A stretch of 64,000 nt of DNA from Allobranchiibius huperziae (GCF_013410455.1 NZ_JACCFW010000001.1:1256929-1320928), one strand, 5' to 3'. Shown: positions 39,737 through 48,518, counted from the stretch's first letter. Translations and numbers: made by a program. The notes: generated by a model not told the origin, from the letters alone.

Positions 39737-40135
39737 TCAGGCGGGGCAGTCGGCGCAGACGCCGACGATCTCCACCGTGTGCTCGATCTCGCGGAATCCG
39801 TTGTCAGCGCTGACCTTCGCGGCCCATCGCTCGACAGCGGGCCCCTCGACCTCGACGGTACGTCCGCACTCCCGGCACACGAGGTGGTGGTGATGTCCCG
39901 TGGAGCAGCGGCGGTAGACCGCCTCGCCGTCCTTGGTGCGCAGGACGTCGACCTCGGCGTCCGCGGTCATGGCCTGCAGGGTGCGGTAGACGGTGGCGAG
40001 CCCGATGCCGGCACCTGAATCACGCAACCGCGCGTGCAGGTCCTGTGCGGAGACGAAGTCGTCGAGCCGGTCGAGGGCTCCCTCGACGGCGGCACGCTGG
40101 GGGGTGACGCGGCGACCGGAGTTGGTGGTCGTCAT
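39737..40135 (-). CDS. zur: Fur family regulator, Zur-type (zinc uptake repressor)
   Basis: A 132-residue Fur-family protein. The winged helix has RVTPQRAAVEGAL and GLATVYRTLQAM. The structural zinc Cys pairs are CREC and CADC, and HHHHLVCRECG gives the metal-sensing His cluster. The lack of extra Fe-specific residues and the actinobacterial FurB pattern favour Zur. AGGAGG precedes the ATG. A matching palindrome sits 24 bp upstream, so it is likely autoregulated. No zinc transporter gene is adjacent. Confidence 0.85.
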   Translation of the reverse strand: MTTTNSGRRVTPQRAAVEGALDRLDDFVSAQDLHARLRDSGAGIGLATVYRTLQAMTADAEVDVLRTKDGEAVYRRCSTGHHHHLVCRECGRTVEVEGPAVERWAAKVSADNGFREIEHTVEIVGVCADCPA

Positions 40136-40159
40136 ACCCGGGCCTCCTGCAGGAGTCGA

Positions 40160-40174
40160 TGAGGATCGTTCTCA
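40160..40174. promoter_or_regulatory. Zur/Fur-type box upstream of zur
   Basis: TGAGGATCGTTCTCA is a near palindrome resembling the actinobacterial Zur consensus TGAAAATCATTTTCA-like (TGA-N9-TCA with a central AT/CG). It lies 25 bp before the zur ATG, the place expected for autorepression. Confidence 0.6.
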
Positions 40175-40196
40175 GGTAGCCATCGTACGGCGACGC

Positions 40197-40526
40197 TCAA
40201 CGGAAGGCGGAGATGAGGCACACCACGGCGAGCGCGACCGCGAGCAGCAGTACAGCCAAGCGCATCTGACGCTCCAGTCCCGTCAGTCGCGGCCAGGCCA
40301 GGTAGATGCCCCAGCCGTGGGCCACGGCGACGACGCCGATGAGGACCGCGCCGACCCACCCGCGCACGACCAGGCCGGCGACCAGCAGGACCAGCAGCAC
40401 GATGACGACCGTGTTGGACGGTAGACGTGAGAGGCGTTGCAGCACAGGGTCGCTGGCGTGCTCGATGCGGACGCGGAGGGCTGAGCTGTGGACACTGGGG
40501 CGCGGGTCGGCGGAGGTGGGTGACAC
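40197..40526 (-). CDS. Small membrane protein, DUF6703-like
   Basis: A 109-residue protein with a 35-residue hydrophilic N-terminus and three hydrophobic segments (VVIVLLVLLVAGLVV, GAVLIGVVAVAHGWGIYLAW, LAVLLLAVALAVVCLI). The LSRLP segment before the first helix and the YLAWP turn resemble the actinobacterial family DUF6703, of unknown function. The start is a GTG at 40526. It is upstream of zur on the same strand and divergent from the ABC transporter. Confidence 0.6.
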   Translation of the reverse strand: MSPTSADPRPSVHSSALRVRIEHASDPVLQRLSRLPSNTVVIVLLVLLVAGLVVRGWVGAVLIGVVAVAHGWGIYLAWPRLTGLERQMRLAVLLLAVALAVVCLISAFR

Positions 40527-40624
40527 GGACCCGAAGAATACGTGGCCGCCGCGTGACAGTTGTCATGGCGCTCTCGTGACGGCGCCCCCATGGCCGCCGG
40601 CGTCGTGGCCGACAGTCTGAACGC

Positions 40625-41569
40625 ATGATGACGAGAACTCATACGAAGACCGACGGGACGCGGCTCGCAGGGGGAGCCGCGATCCAGTTGGACGGGGTGC
40701 ACAAGTCCTTCGGGGACCTGCACGCCGTCCGCGGCATCGACCTGCAGATCGAGCAGGGCGAGATCGTGGCCTTCCTCGGCCCGAACGGCGCTGGGAAGAC
40801 CACCACCATCGACATGATCCTGGGGCTGAGCCGGCCGGACGAGGGCGCCGTGCACACGCTCGGGATGTCGCCGCGGGACGCTGTCTCGCGCGGTCTGGTC
40901 GCGGCGGTCATGCAGACCGGGGGTCTGCTGCGCGACGTGAGCGTCGAGGAGACGGTGCACCTGACCGCGAGCCTGTTCGTGCAGACCCGCGACGTGCAGG
41001 AGTGTTTGGAGCGGGCGGGCATCTGGGGCATCCGCGATCAGCGTGTGGGCAAGTGCTCGGGCGGCGAGCAGCAGCGGCTGCGGTTCGCGATGGCCCTGGT
41101 GAGCGACCCGGCGCTCCTCGTGCTCGACGAGCCCACCACGGGGATGGACGTCACGGGCCGGCGCGACTTCTGGTCGGCGATCCGCAGCGACGCCGGCCGG
41201 GGCCGCACGGTGCTCTTCGCCACGCACTACCTCGAAGAGGCCGACCAGTACGCCGACCGGATCGTCTTGGTGCGGCACGGAGAGGTCGTCGCCGACGGCA
41301 CCGGCGCGCAGATCAAGGCGCGCACGAGCGGGCGCACGATCCGGGCGACGCTGGATCGTCCGGACCGCGCCGCGTTGCTGGCGATCGACGGCGTCGAGGC
41401 GTTGGACATCCGGGGCGAGTCCGTCACCATCGGCGCGCGCGACAGCGACGCAGTGGCCCGCGTGCTGCTCACGTCGATGGGAGCGCGCGATCTCGAGATC
41501 ACCGCACAGGGGCTGGAGGAGGCGTTCATGACGCTGACCTCCGACGACAACGAAGGAGAACGAGCATGA
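40625..41569 (+). CDS. ABC transporter ATP-binding protein (drug/lipid export type)
   Basis: A 314-residue ATPase. Walker A is GPNGAGKTTTID, the signature motif is CSGGEQQRLRFAM, Walker B is LLVLDEPTTGMD, and the switch His is in LFATHYLEEAD. The C-terminal 80 residues form the regulatory domain common in DrrA-type exporters. It overlaps the permease gene by 4 nt. Together with the downstream sensor kinase and response regulator it forms a four-gene cassette like the YvfRSTU/DesKR systems. Confidence 0.93.
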   Translation: MMTRTHTKTDGTRLAGGAAIQLDGVHKSFGDLHAVRGIDLQIEQGEIVAFLGPNGAGKTTTIDMILGLSRPDEGAVHTLGMSPRDAVSRGLVAAVMQTGGLLRDVSVEETVHLTASLFVQTRDVQECLERAGIWGIRDQRVGKCSGGEQQRLRFAMALVSDPALLVLDEPTTGMDVTGRRDFWSAIRSDAGRGRTVLFATHYLEEADQYADRIVLVRHGEVVADGTGAQIKARTSGRTIRATLDRPDRAALLAIDGVEALDIRGESVTIGARDSDAVARVLLTSMGARDLEITAQGLEEAFMTLTSDDNEGERA

Positions 41570-42360
41570 GTACGACCACCCAGGGACCGGTCGGCGGGAA
41601 CATCTCCCTCGACCGCACCGCACCGGCGTACGGCGGGTTCAACCGCACGCTGTTGCGGATCGAGTTGATGCGCATCCTGCGCAACAAACGCACGATGTTC
41701 TTCACCGTGGTGCTGCCGGTCATCTTCTTCTTCGTCTTCCGCGCGAACAGCTTCAACGCGGGTGCCGGCAACGCGTCCGCGTGGTTGATGATCTCGCTCG
41801 CTCTCTACGGCGCCTTCGTCGCGAACGCGTCGACGTCGGCCGGTGTCGCCGTGGAGCGCGCGCAGGGCTGGTCGCGGCAGCTGCGGCTCACCCCGTTGCG
41901 CGGCTCGGCGTACATCATCACCAAGGTGCTGGTCTCCTCGGCCGTGTCCGTGATCCCGCTGGTGGTGGTCTACGGACTGGGTCTGGCGTTCGGGGCCCAC
42001 GCGCCGGTCGGCGATCTGGTGCTCGCGTTCGTGGTCAGTTGGATCGGCTCGATGCTGATGGCCGCCTTCGGCCTCGCGGTCGGTTTCCTGCTGCCATCGG
42101 AGAACGCCATGCAGGTACTGGGCATGGCGATGACGGTGCTGGCGTTCGGAGGCGGGGTCTTCATCCCGCAGCCGGTCTTCGGGCACTCCTTCGACCTGTT
42201 CGCCCGATGGACCCCGATGTACGGCGTGACGTCGATGGCGCACGCAGGCCTGGCCGGGTGGTCGGGGTCGTGGATGTGGGTGCTCAACATCGTCGGGTGG
42301 GCGGTCGTTCTCGGTGGCGCGGCGGTCTGGTTGTTCCGCCGCGACACCGGTCGGGTCTGA
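41566..42360 (+). CDS. ABC transporter permease (ABC-2 type)
   Basis: A 264-residue membrane protein with six hydrophobic segments and a 30-residue cytoplasmic N-terminus. RILRNKRTMFFTVVLPVIFFF opens the first helix (seen as its parts), and ERAQGWSRQLRLTPLRG is the amphipathic ABC-2 coupling segment. It pairs with the ATPase encoded just upstream through an ATGA overlap. Substrate unknown; self-protection against an antibiotic or membrane stress is common for this arrangement. Confidence 0.9.
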   Translation: MSTTTQGPVGGNISLDRTAPAYGGFNRTLLRIELMRILRNKRTMFFTVVLPVIFFFVFRANSFNAGAGNASAWLMISLALYGAFVANASTSAGVAVERAQGWSRQLRLTPLRGSAYIITKVLVSSAVSVIPLVVVYGLGLAFGAHAPVGDLVLAFVVSWIGSMLMAAFGLAVGFLLPSENAMQVLGMAMTVLAFGGGVFIPQPVFGHSFDLFARWTPMYGVTSMAHAGLAGWSGSWMWVLNIVGWAVVLGGAAVWLFRRDTGRV

Positions 42361-42372
42361 GAAACTGGCTCC

Positions 42373-43572
42373 GTGGACCGTCGTGAGCAACTGACCGCCA
42401 CCCTGCGGCGACGCGCCTGGGGCAGCGATGAGGAGGGCGATGCCCCCCTCATCGGGCTGTTCTGGGCCGGGATCTGGCTGTTCTGGCTGATCAGCCCGCT
42501 CTGGGACGCCCTCCGGAACCTCGACCGACCCGGAGGGTGGGTCGGCGTAGTGGCGGTACTCGCCTTCGCCGCGGTCTACCTGCGGCACTGGATGATGCGC
42601 TGGCAGCTCTTCGGCAGCTCCACGGTCCGGGAGCTGCCGACGCGCGACCCCCGGTCGCTGGCACGCTACGGCGTCCTGGCCGCGCTATCGCTGATCGCGA
42701 TGGTGGCCGTCGGTCAGAGCGCCGCGGCGACGCTGGTCTTCGTGGGCGTCTCGGCGATGTGGACGTTCTCCATCCGGGCAGCCGTCGTCACCTCGATCGC
42801 GATCGGGGTGGGCTACGCCTGGGCGTCGGTGCAGATACCCGGGTGGAAGTTCGACTCCGGATCCCTGATCGGGCTCACCTTCGCCACGGTCGCCTGTTTC
42901 GCCGGGCGGATCGCCGGCGGTCGGGCCAACCAGCTCGAAGCGAGCCGGCGGGAGAACTCTCGGCTGGCCGTGGACGAGGAGCGCAACCGGATGGCGCGCG
43001 ACCTGCACGACATCCTCGGCCACTCCCTCACGGTGATCACGGTCAAGGCCGAGTTGGCCGGCAAGCTCATCGACGTCGATCCGGAGCGGGCCCGCGCCGA
43101 GGTCGCCGACCTGGAGCGCCTGTCGCGGGACGCGCTCGCCGACGTACGCCGCACCGTCACCGGATTCCGCGAGGTCACCCTGTCGGGGGAGCTGGCCCGC
43201 GCTCGGGAAGCGTTGCGAGCAGCCGGTATCCGCGCCGATCTGCCGACGGCGACCGACGGCGTGCCGTCCGATCTACGCGAGGTCTTCGCGTGGACGGTGC
43301 GCGAGGGCGTCACCAACGTCATTCGGCACAGCGGCGCGCGGTCGTGCACCATCGAGGTCGGCGACCGCGCCGTCACGGTCCGCGACGACGGAGTCGGCAC
43401 TGCCGCGGCCGGCTGCTCCGGTCACGGGATCATCGGGCTGCGGGAGCGCGCGCTGGCCGCCGGCACCCGCCTGGTCACCGAGAGCGTCCAGCCGCACGGG
43501 TTCGCCCTCACGATGGCCGCGCCGGACGATGCCGCATCCGACCGACTGCCCGAGAAGGCCTCCACCGCATGA
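42373..43572 (+). CDS. Sensor histidine kinase, DesK/NarL-partner (HisKA_3) type
   Basis: A 399-residue kinase. Several hydrophobic segments in residues 25-180 form the membrane sensor. The phosphoacceptor His is in DEERNRMARDLHDILGHSL (HisKA_3), and the ATPase region has REGVTNVIRHSGA and GHGIIGLRER. The start is a GTG 12 nt after the permease. It should sense the membrane or the exported compound and pass phosphate to the regulator that overlaps it. Confidence 0.92.
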   Translation: MDRREQLTATLRRRAWGSDEEGDAPLIGLFWAGIWLFWLISPLWDALRNLDRPGGWVGVVAVLAFAAVYLRHWMMRWQLFGSSTVRELPTRDPRSLARYGVLAALSLIAMVAVGQSAAATLVFVGVSAMWTFSIRAAVVTSIAIGVGYAWASVQIPGWKFDSGSLIGLTFATVACFAGRIAGGRANQLEASRRENSRLAVDEERNRMARDLHDILGHSLTVITVKAELAGKLIDVDPERARAEVADLERLSRDALADVRRTVTGFREVTLSGELARAREALRAAGIRADLPTATDGVPSDLREVFAWTVREGVTNVIRHSGARSCTIEVGDRAVTVRDDGVGTAAAGCSGHGIIGLRERALAAGTRLVTESVQPHGFALTMAAPDDAASDRLPEKASTA

Positions 43573-44177
43573 CGATCCGCGTGATGCTCGCCGACGACCA
43601 GGCTCTGGTGCGTGGCGCACTAGCGGCCCTGTTGGAGCTGGAGTCCGACCTCACGGTGGTCGCGCAGGTGGGCTCCGGTGACGTGGTCGCCGCCGCTGCG
43701 CGCGAGCACCGTCCCGACGTCATCCTGATGGACGTCGAGATGCCCGGGATGGACGGCATCGCCGCCACGACCGCGGCGCGCGAGGCCCTGCCCGGGGTGC
43801 GGGTGCTGATCGTGACGACCTTCGGCCGGCCGGGGTTCCTGCGGCGCGGGTTGCGAGCCGGCGCGTCCGGTTTCGTGGTGAAGGACACGCCCGCGACCGA
43901 GCTCGCCGACGCCGTACGCCGGGTGCATCAGGGCCTGCGGGTGGTCGACCCCCAGCTCGCCACCGACAGCCTCGTCGCCGGCGAGTCGCCTCTCACCCGG
44001 CGCGAGTCGGAGGTGCTGCTCGCCGCGCGCGAGGGCGGCACCGTCGCCGATGTCGCCAAACGCGTCTTCCTGTCCGAAGGCACCGTGCGCAACCATCTGT
44101 CGGCCGCGATCGGGAAGACCGGCGCCCGCAACCGCGCCGAAGCGGTCCAGATCGCCGACGGCAACGGCTGGCTGTAA
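43569..44177 (+). CDS. LuxR/NarL family response regulator
   Basis: A 202-residue regulator. The receiver domain has ADD near residue 9, the phosphoacceptor Asp in VILMDVEMPGMDG, the Thr/Ser switch in VTTFGR and the Lys in VVKDTP. The output domain has LTRRESEVLLAAREGG and FLSEGTVRNHLSAAIGKTG. It overlaps the kinase gene by 4 nt and probably controls the ABC exporter. The stop is followed within 5 nt by palindromic repeat A. Confidence 0.93.
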   Translation: MTIRVMLADDQALVRGALAALLELESDLTVVAQVGSGDVVAAAAREHRPDVILMDVEMPGMDGIAATTAAREALPGVRVLIVTTFGRPGFLRRGLRAGASGFVVKDTPATELADAVRRVHQGLRVVDPQLATDSLVAGESPLTRRESEVLLAAREGGTVADVAKRVFLSEGTVRNHLSAAIGKTGARNRAEAVQIADGNGWL

Positions 44178-44181
44178 GTCA

Positions 44182-44226
44182 CCCCACGAAGTTCTCCGCT
44201 GCGCTCCGATACTTCGCGGGGACCCC
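44182..44226. repeat. Dispersed palindromic repeat A, copy 2
   Basis: A 45-bp copy of the element at 6872-6917, differing by one missing A and one substitution. It lies just after the response regulator stop and could terminate that operon as a hairpin. Confidence 0.78.
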
Positions 44227-44235
44227 GACGCGTCG

Positions 44236-44258
44236 CCCCACGAAGTTCTCCGCTGCGC
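44236..44258. repeat. Repeat A, left half
   Basis: A 23-bp exact copy of the left side of repeat A copy 2 (from CCCCACGAAG to CTGCGC). The right arm is missing; repeat B begins 8 bp further on, as if B had replaced it. Confidence 0.75.
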
Positions 44259-44266
44259 ATTCGCGC

Positions 44267-44314
44267 GGTTGTCAGCGTTTTCGTGGTGCCGACGTCACGG
44301 ATCCGCTGACAACC
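44267..44314. repeat. Dispersed palindromic repeat B, copy 2
   Basis: A 48-bp element with perfect 11-bp arms, GGTTGTCAGCG (44267-44277) and CGCTGACAACC (44304-44314). Inside them CGTG and CACG can extend the stem. It has the same length as copy 1 at 8214-8261. Confidence 0.78.
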
Positions 44315-44410
44315 AACAGGTGGTTCTCCTCGAAGCCGGGAATGGTTCGCGATGCGCTACGGTTGAGGTAGTTGACACGTCACCAACACTGCACTCGACC
44401 AGGAGTCTTC

Positions 44411-45571
44411 ATGGAGTTCGGAATCTTCACCGTCGGCGACGTCACGCCCGATCCGACCACAGGTCGCACCCCGACGGAGGCCGAGCGCATCCAGGCGATG
44501 GTGACCATCGCCAAGAAGGCGGAAGAGGTCGGACTGGACGTCTTCGCGACCGGGGAGCACCACAACCCGCCGTTCGTGCCGTCCTCGCCGACCACGATGC
44601 TCGGCTTCCTGGCCGCGCAGACGAGCACGCTCAAGCTGTCGACGTCCACCACGCTGATCACCACCAACGACCCGGTGAAGATCGCGGAGGACTTCGCGAT
44701 GCTGCAGCACCTCGCCGGCGGCCGCGTCGACCTGATGATGGGTCGCGGCAACACCGGTCCGGTCTACCCGTGGTTCGGTCAGGACATCCGCGAGGGCGTC
44801 AACCTGGCGGTCGAGAACTACCACCTGCTGCGTCGCCTCTGGCGCGAGGACGTCGTGGACTGGTCGGGCAGGTTCCGTACGCCGCTGCAGGGCTTCACCT
44901 CGACGCCCCGCCCGCTGGACGGCGTACCGCCGTTCGTCTGGCACGGCTCGATCCGCAGCACCGAGATCGCCGAGCAGGCCGCGTTCTACGGCGACGGCTT
45001 CTTCCACAACAACATCTTCTGGCCGCTGCGTCACACGCGTCAGATGGTGCAGCTCTACCGCGAGCGCTACGAGCACCACGGCCACGGTCGCGCCGACCAG
45101 GCCATCGTCGGCCTCGGCGGTCAGGTCTTCATGCGCGAGAACAGCCAGGACGCGGTGCGCGAGTTCCGTCCGTACTTCGACGAGGCGCCGGTCTACGGCC
45201 ACGGGCCGAGCATGGAGGACTTCACGGCACAGACGCCGCTCACCGTCGGATCTCCGCAGCAGGTCATCGAGCGCTACCTGACGATGCGCGAAGCGGTCGG
45301 CGACTACCAGCGGCAGCTCTTCCTGATGGACCACGCGGGACTTCCGCTGAAGACGGTCCTGGAGCAGCTGGACATGCTCGGGGAACAGGTCGTGCCCGTC
45401 CTGCGCAAGGAGCTCGACGCCCTGCGTCCCGCTGACGTGCCGGCTCACGCGCCCACCCACGCCGAGCTCGTCGCGGCCGGCGCCGACTCGGCCAACGCCC
45501 ACGTCCTGCCGTCGGTGACCGTCCAGCAGGATTCCGTCGTGGACGACGCGCTGCAGATCAAGGGGGCCTGA
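44411..45571 (+). CDS. FMN-dependent luciferase-like monooxygenase, CE1758 family
   Basis: A 386-residue flavin monooxygenase. MEFGIFTVGD opens the barrel, with GEHHNPPFVPSSP and GRGNTGPVYPWFG as family features. The CE1758 group is normally encoded next to an FMN reductase of the CE1759 group, and that partner follows 1 nt after the stop. AGGAG lies 6 nt before the ATG; the frame runs open to 44372. Substrate unknown. Confidence 0.88.
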   Translation: MEFGIFTVGDVTPDPTTGRTPTEAERIQAMVTIAKKAEEVGLDVFATGEHHNPPFVPSSPTTMLGFLAAQTSTLKLSTSTTLITTNDPVKIAEDFAMLQHLAGGRVDLMMGRGNTGPVYPWFGQDIREGVNLAVENYHLLRRLWREDVVDWSGRFRTPLQGFTSTPRPLDGVPPFVWHGSIRSTEIAEQAAFYGDGFFHNNIFWPLRHTRQMVQLYRERYEHHGHGRADQAIVGLGGQVFMRENSQDAVREFRPYFDEAPVYGHGPSMEDFTAQTPLTVGSPQQVIERYLTMREAVGDYQRQLFLMDHAGLPLKTVLEQLDMLGEQVVPVLRKELDALRPADVPAHAPTHAELVAAGADSANAHVLPSVTVQQDSVVDDALQIKGA

Positions 45572-45572
45572 C

Positions 45573-46232
45573 ATGGTCCAGCGCATCGTCGCCGTCACGG
45601 CCGGCCTGTCTGTCCCTTCGTCGACCCGGTTGCTGACCGACCGCATCGTGGCCGCCACCCGCGAACTGGCGAAGGCCCGTGGTGACCAGGTGCAGGTCGG
45701 TCGCGGACAGGAGCTGCAGATCGACGTCGTCGAGCTGCGGGATCTGGCCCAGGACATCGCCGCGCACCTGGTGACACGGTTCCCGAGCGAGCGACTCGCA
45801 CAGGTCCTGGAGGGCGTGAGCACGGCCGACGGCCTGATCGTCGTCACGCCCACGTTCGCGGGCTCCTACAGCGGCCTGTTCAAGTCGTTCTTCGACCTGC
45901 TCGAGCCGACGGCACTCGCGGGCACTCCGGTACTGCTGGGCGCCACCGGTGGCACGGCGCGGCACTCGTTGATGCTGGACCACGCGATGCGCCCGCTCTT
46001 CGCCTATCTGCAGGCCGAACCGGTCGCCACCGGGATCTTCGCCGCGACCGACGACTTCGCCGACGCGGGCCTGGCACGCAGGATCGACCGTGCCGCCGGC
46101 CAGCTCGTCGCGGCGGTCGGCGCGAACGCTTGCACGACGTACGCGGCGGCCGCCGAGGACGTCCCCGCCCCCGCGCAGAGCGAGCTGAGCGCGGTGCCGG
46201 ACTTCCGGGATCTGCTGTTCGGCAAGCGCTGA
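45573..46232 (+). CDS. FMN reductase, CE1759 family (partner of the upstream monooxygenase)
   Basis: A 219-residue NADPH-dependent FMN reductase-like protein. IVAVTAGLSVPSSTRLLTDR is the flavin phosphate-binding loop, and TPTFAGSYSGLFKSFFDLL the second FMN-contact segment. It should supply reduced FMN to the monooxygenase encoded immediately upstream. Both genes share one ribosome-binding region and are surely cotranscribed. Confidence 0.9.
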   Translation: MVQRIVAVTAGLSVPSSTRLLTDRIVAATRELAKARGDQVQVGRGQELQIDVVELRDLAQDIAAHLVTRFPSERLAQVLEGVSTADGLIVVTPTFAGSYSGLFKSFFDLLEPTALAGTPVLLGATGGTARHSLMLDHAMRPLFAYLQAEPVATGIFAATDDFADAGLARRIDRAAGQLVAAVGANACTTYAAAAEDVPAPAQSELSAVPDFRDLLFGKR

Positions 46233-46295
46233 GCCGGCTGCCCCTGCACCTGGCGCCGCTGCCCGACGCGCCCGTTTGAGACACTTGCGCACGCT

Positions 46296-47474
46296 ATGAC
46301 TGCTCTTCTGCCTCCGCTGCGCATCGGCCGCCACACCATCGAGACCCCGGTGGTGCTGGCGCCGATGGCGGGCATCACCAACCGCGCGTTCCGTCGACTG
46401 TGCCGTGAGTACGGCGACGCCGGCTCCGCCGCGACGGGCGCGCACAGCCTCTACGTCAGCGAGATGATCACCTCCCGGGCACTGGTCGAGCGGACGCCGC
46501 TCACCATGCGCCTGATCAAGCACGATCCCGACGAGTCGCCACGCTCGATCCAGCTCTACAGCGTCGATCCCGTCACGACCGCACAGGCCGTGCACCTCCT
46601 CGTGAGTGAGGACCGCTGCGACCACATCGATCTCAACTTCGGCTGCCCGGTCCCGAAAGTCACCCGCAAGGGCGGCGGGTCCGCGCTGCCGTGGAAGACC
46701 GAGCTCTTCCGGGCGATCGTGTCGGCAGCGGTGCGCGAGGCGTCGGCGTACGACGTGCCGGTGACCGTGAAGATGCGCAAGGGCATCGACCCGGACCACC
46801 TGACCTTCCTGGAGGCGGGCAGGATCGCCGAGGGCGAGGGTGCCGCAGCGGTGGCGTTGCACGCGCGTACGGCCTCGCAGGCGTACTCGGGCACCGCCGA
46901 CTGGTCGGCCATCGCCCGGTTGAAGGAGGTCGTCACCACGGTGCCGGTGCTCGGCAACGGTGACATCTGGTCGGCGGAGGACGCGATCTCGATGGTCCGC
47001 GCCACGGGGTGCGACGGCGTGGTCGTCGGGCGCGGTTGCCTGGGCCGACCCTGGCTCTTCGCCGACCTCGCGGCCGCGTTCGCCGGGAGCGATGTGCAGG
47101 TGGTCCCGACCTTGCGTGAGGTGACCGACACCCTGCGCCGGCACGCGGAGTACCTCTGCGAGTTCTACGAGTCGCAGGAGAAGGGCTGCCGCGACATCCG
47201 CAAGCACATCGCCTGGTACCTCAAGGGCTTCCGGGTCGGCGGCGAGCTGCGCTCGAGCCTTGCGCTCGTCGACTCGCTCGACGCCCTGGACGCCCTGATC
47301 GACTCCCTCGACCTCGATCAGCCCTGGCCGGGGGAGCCGGCCGAGGGTCAGCGCGGCCGGGCCGGCTCCGAGCGCCGCGTCGTGCTCCCGGACGGCTGGC
47401 TGACGTCACGATCGATCGACGATCGTCAGCACGCGGAGATCGCGCTCGCCGAACTGGCCGTCTCCGGCGGCTGA
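46296..47474 (+). CDS. dusB: tRNA-dihydrouridine synthase (DusB type)
   Basis: A 392-residue flavoenzyme that reduces uridine to dihydrouridine in tRNA. PVVLAPMAGITNRAFRRLC is the FMN-binding start, DLNFGCPVPKVTRKGGGSAL carries the catalytic Cys, and VGRGCLGRPWLFADL is the C-terminal signature. It lies 63 bp after the FMN reductase gene. The dusB-dgt-dnaG order is common in actinobacteria, here interrupted by four small genes. Confidence 0.95.
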   Translation: MTALLPPLRIGRHTIETPVVLAPMAGITNRAFRRLCREYGDAGSAATGAHSLYVSEMITSRALVERTPLTMRLIKHDPDESPRSIQLYSVDPVTTAQAVHLLVSEDRCDHIDLNFGCPVPKVTRKGGGSALPWKTELFRAIVSAAVREASAYDVPVTVKMRKGIDPDHLTFLEAGRIAEGEGAAAVALHARTASQAYSGTADWSAIARLKEVVTTVPVLGNGDIWSAEDAISMVRATGCDGVVVGRGCLGRPWLFADLAAAFAGSDVQVVPTLREVTDTLRRHAEYLCEFYESQEKGCRDIRKHIAWYLKGFRVGGELRSSLALVDSLDALDALIDSLDLDQPWPGEPAEGQRGRAGSERRVVLPDGWLTSRSIDDRQHAEIALAELAVSGG

Positions 47475-47491
47475 GCGGCGCGGCACGACGG

Positions 47492-47551
47492 TGACGGCGT
47501 TCGCCACCGTTGACGGCGTTCGAAGACCGTCAACGAACGTGAACGCCGTCA
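47492..47551. repeat. 60-bp compound palindrome between convergent genes
   Basis: Outer arms TGACGGCGTTC and GAACGCCGTCA pair perfectly over 11 bp. Inner arms GTTGACGG and CCGTCAAC pair over 8 bp, around a TTCGAA centre. The decamer GACGGCGTTC also occurs twice in direct orientation. It lies between dusB and the sulfurtransferase gene, so it may terminate both, but it lacks T tracts. It shares no arm sequence with repeats A or B. Confidence 0.7.
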
Positions 47552-47591
47552 GTGTGGCGCGGACGTCGTCCGGGCGAAGGCGACGCTGCGG

Positions 47592-48464
47592 TCAGCGAGC
47601 GGTCTGGTCTGTCGAGGCGTCGGACCCCGCATCGATCGGGCGGTCGGGGTCGGTGATCCAGTGCGACCAGGAGCCGATGTAGACCGCCGTGTGCGGGTGG
47701 ATGCCGGAGGCCTCGAGAGCGAGCGCCAGGTGAGTCGCCTGCACGCCGGACCCGCAGTAGGTGCCGACGTCGGTCTCCGGGCGCACCCCGTGGGCGGTGA
47801 ACCGCATGGCCAGATCGTCCGGCGGCAGGAATCTGCCGTCGTCCTGGACGTTCTCCAGGGCGGGGGAGCTGAGCGCGCCGGGGATGTGCCCGGCGACCGG
47901 ATCGATGGTCTCCTCCCGGCCGGCGTAGCGAGCGGCGGGTCGCGCGTCCAGCAGCACCCCACGCTCGACGTACTCCGCCGCGCCGTCCGCGTCGAGCAGC
48001 GCGACGTGACCTGTCGTGGCGACGAAGTCTCCATCGGTGGAGGGGGCGTCGGTGGTGATCTCGAGGCCGGCGCCGGTCCAGGCCGCGTAGCCGCCGTCGA
48101 GCACCTGCACATCCTCCTTGCCGAAGTAGCGCAGCAGCCACCAACATCGGCTGGCGGCAAGAGAATTGGCCTGGTCGTAGATGACGACCGGTCGATCGTT
48201 GTCGACCCCGGCGGCTCGCATCGCTGCCTCGAACACCTCGATCTGCGGCATCGGGTGTCGCCCGCCTGCTCCCGGCTCGCCGGAGCAGACCTGCTCGAAC
48301 TCCACCCAGGAGGCCCCCGGCAGATGACCCGCGTCGTACGCCGGTCGCTCGCTCGGTGCACCCAGGACCCACCGCGCATCGAGCACGGTCGGAGACGGGC
48401 GCTCGCCGGTCAACCAGTCGTGCAGGGCGGCGGCGCCGATGAGCGGACGGAGAGCGCGCTGCAT
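47592..48464 (-). CDS. Thiosulfate/3-mercaptopyruvate sulfurtransferase (tandem rhodanese)
   Basis: A 290-residue two-domain rhodanese. The first, inactive domain has VLDARW and HLPGASWVEFE. The second has LLDARPAARYAG, GHIPGALSSP and the active-site loop YCGSGVQATHLAL with the catalytic Cys. The CGSGV loop is nearer to the mercaptopyruvate enzymes. It faces dusB across the compound palindrome. Confidence 0.9.
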   Translation of the reverse strand: MQRALRPLIGAAALHDWLTGERPSPTVLDARWVLGAPSERPAYDAGHLPGASWVEFEQVCSGEPGAGGRHPMPQIEVFEAAMRAAGVDNDRPVVIYDQANSLAASRCWWLLRYFGKEDVQVLDGGYAAWTGAGLEITTDAPSTDGDFVATTGHVALLDADGAAEYVERGVLLDARPAARYAGREETIDPVAGHIPGALSSPALENVQDDGRFLPPDDLAMRFTAHGVRPETDVGTYCGSGVQATHLALALEASGIHPHTAVYIGSWSHWITDPDRPIDAGSDASTDQTAR

Positions 48465-48518
48465 GCCTGCAGACTAGGCGCTCCCGGTGGGGTGGCAACA
48501 TGTGCGAGCCTGGACGGC

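Noticed and set aside
39805-39818. GTCAGCGCTGAC palindrome, resembling repeat B arms
   Set aside because: It lies inside the zur coding sequence, has no spacer and encodes ordinary residues, so it looks like chance.
44373-44400. TTGACA promoter before the LLM monooxygenase gene
   Set aside because: TTGACA is present at about 44373, but no acceptable -10 hexamer lies 16-18 bp downstream.
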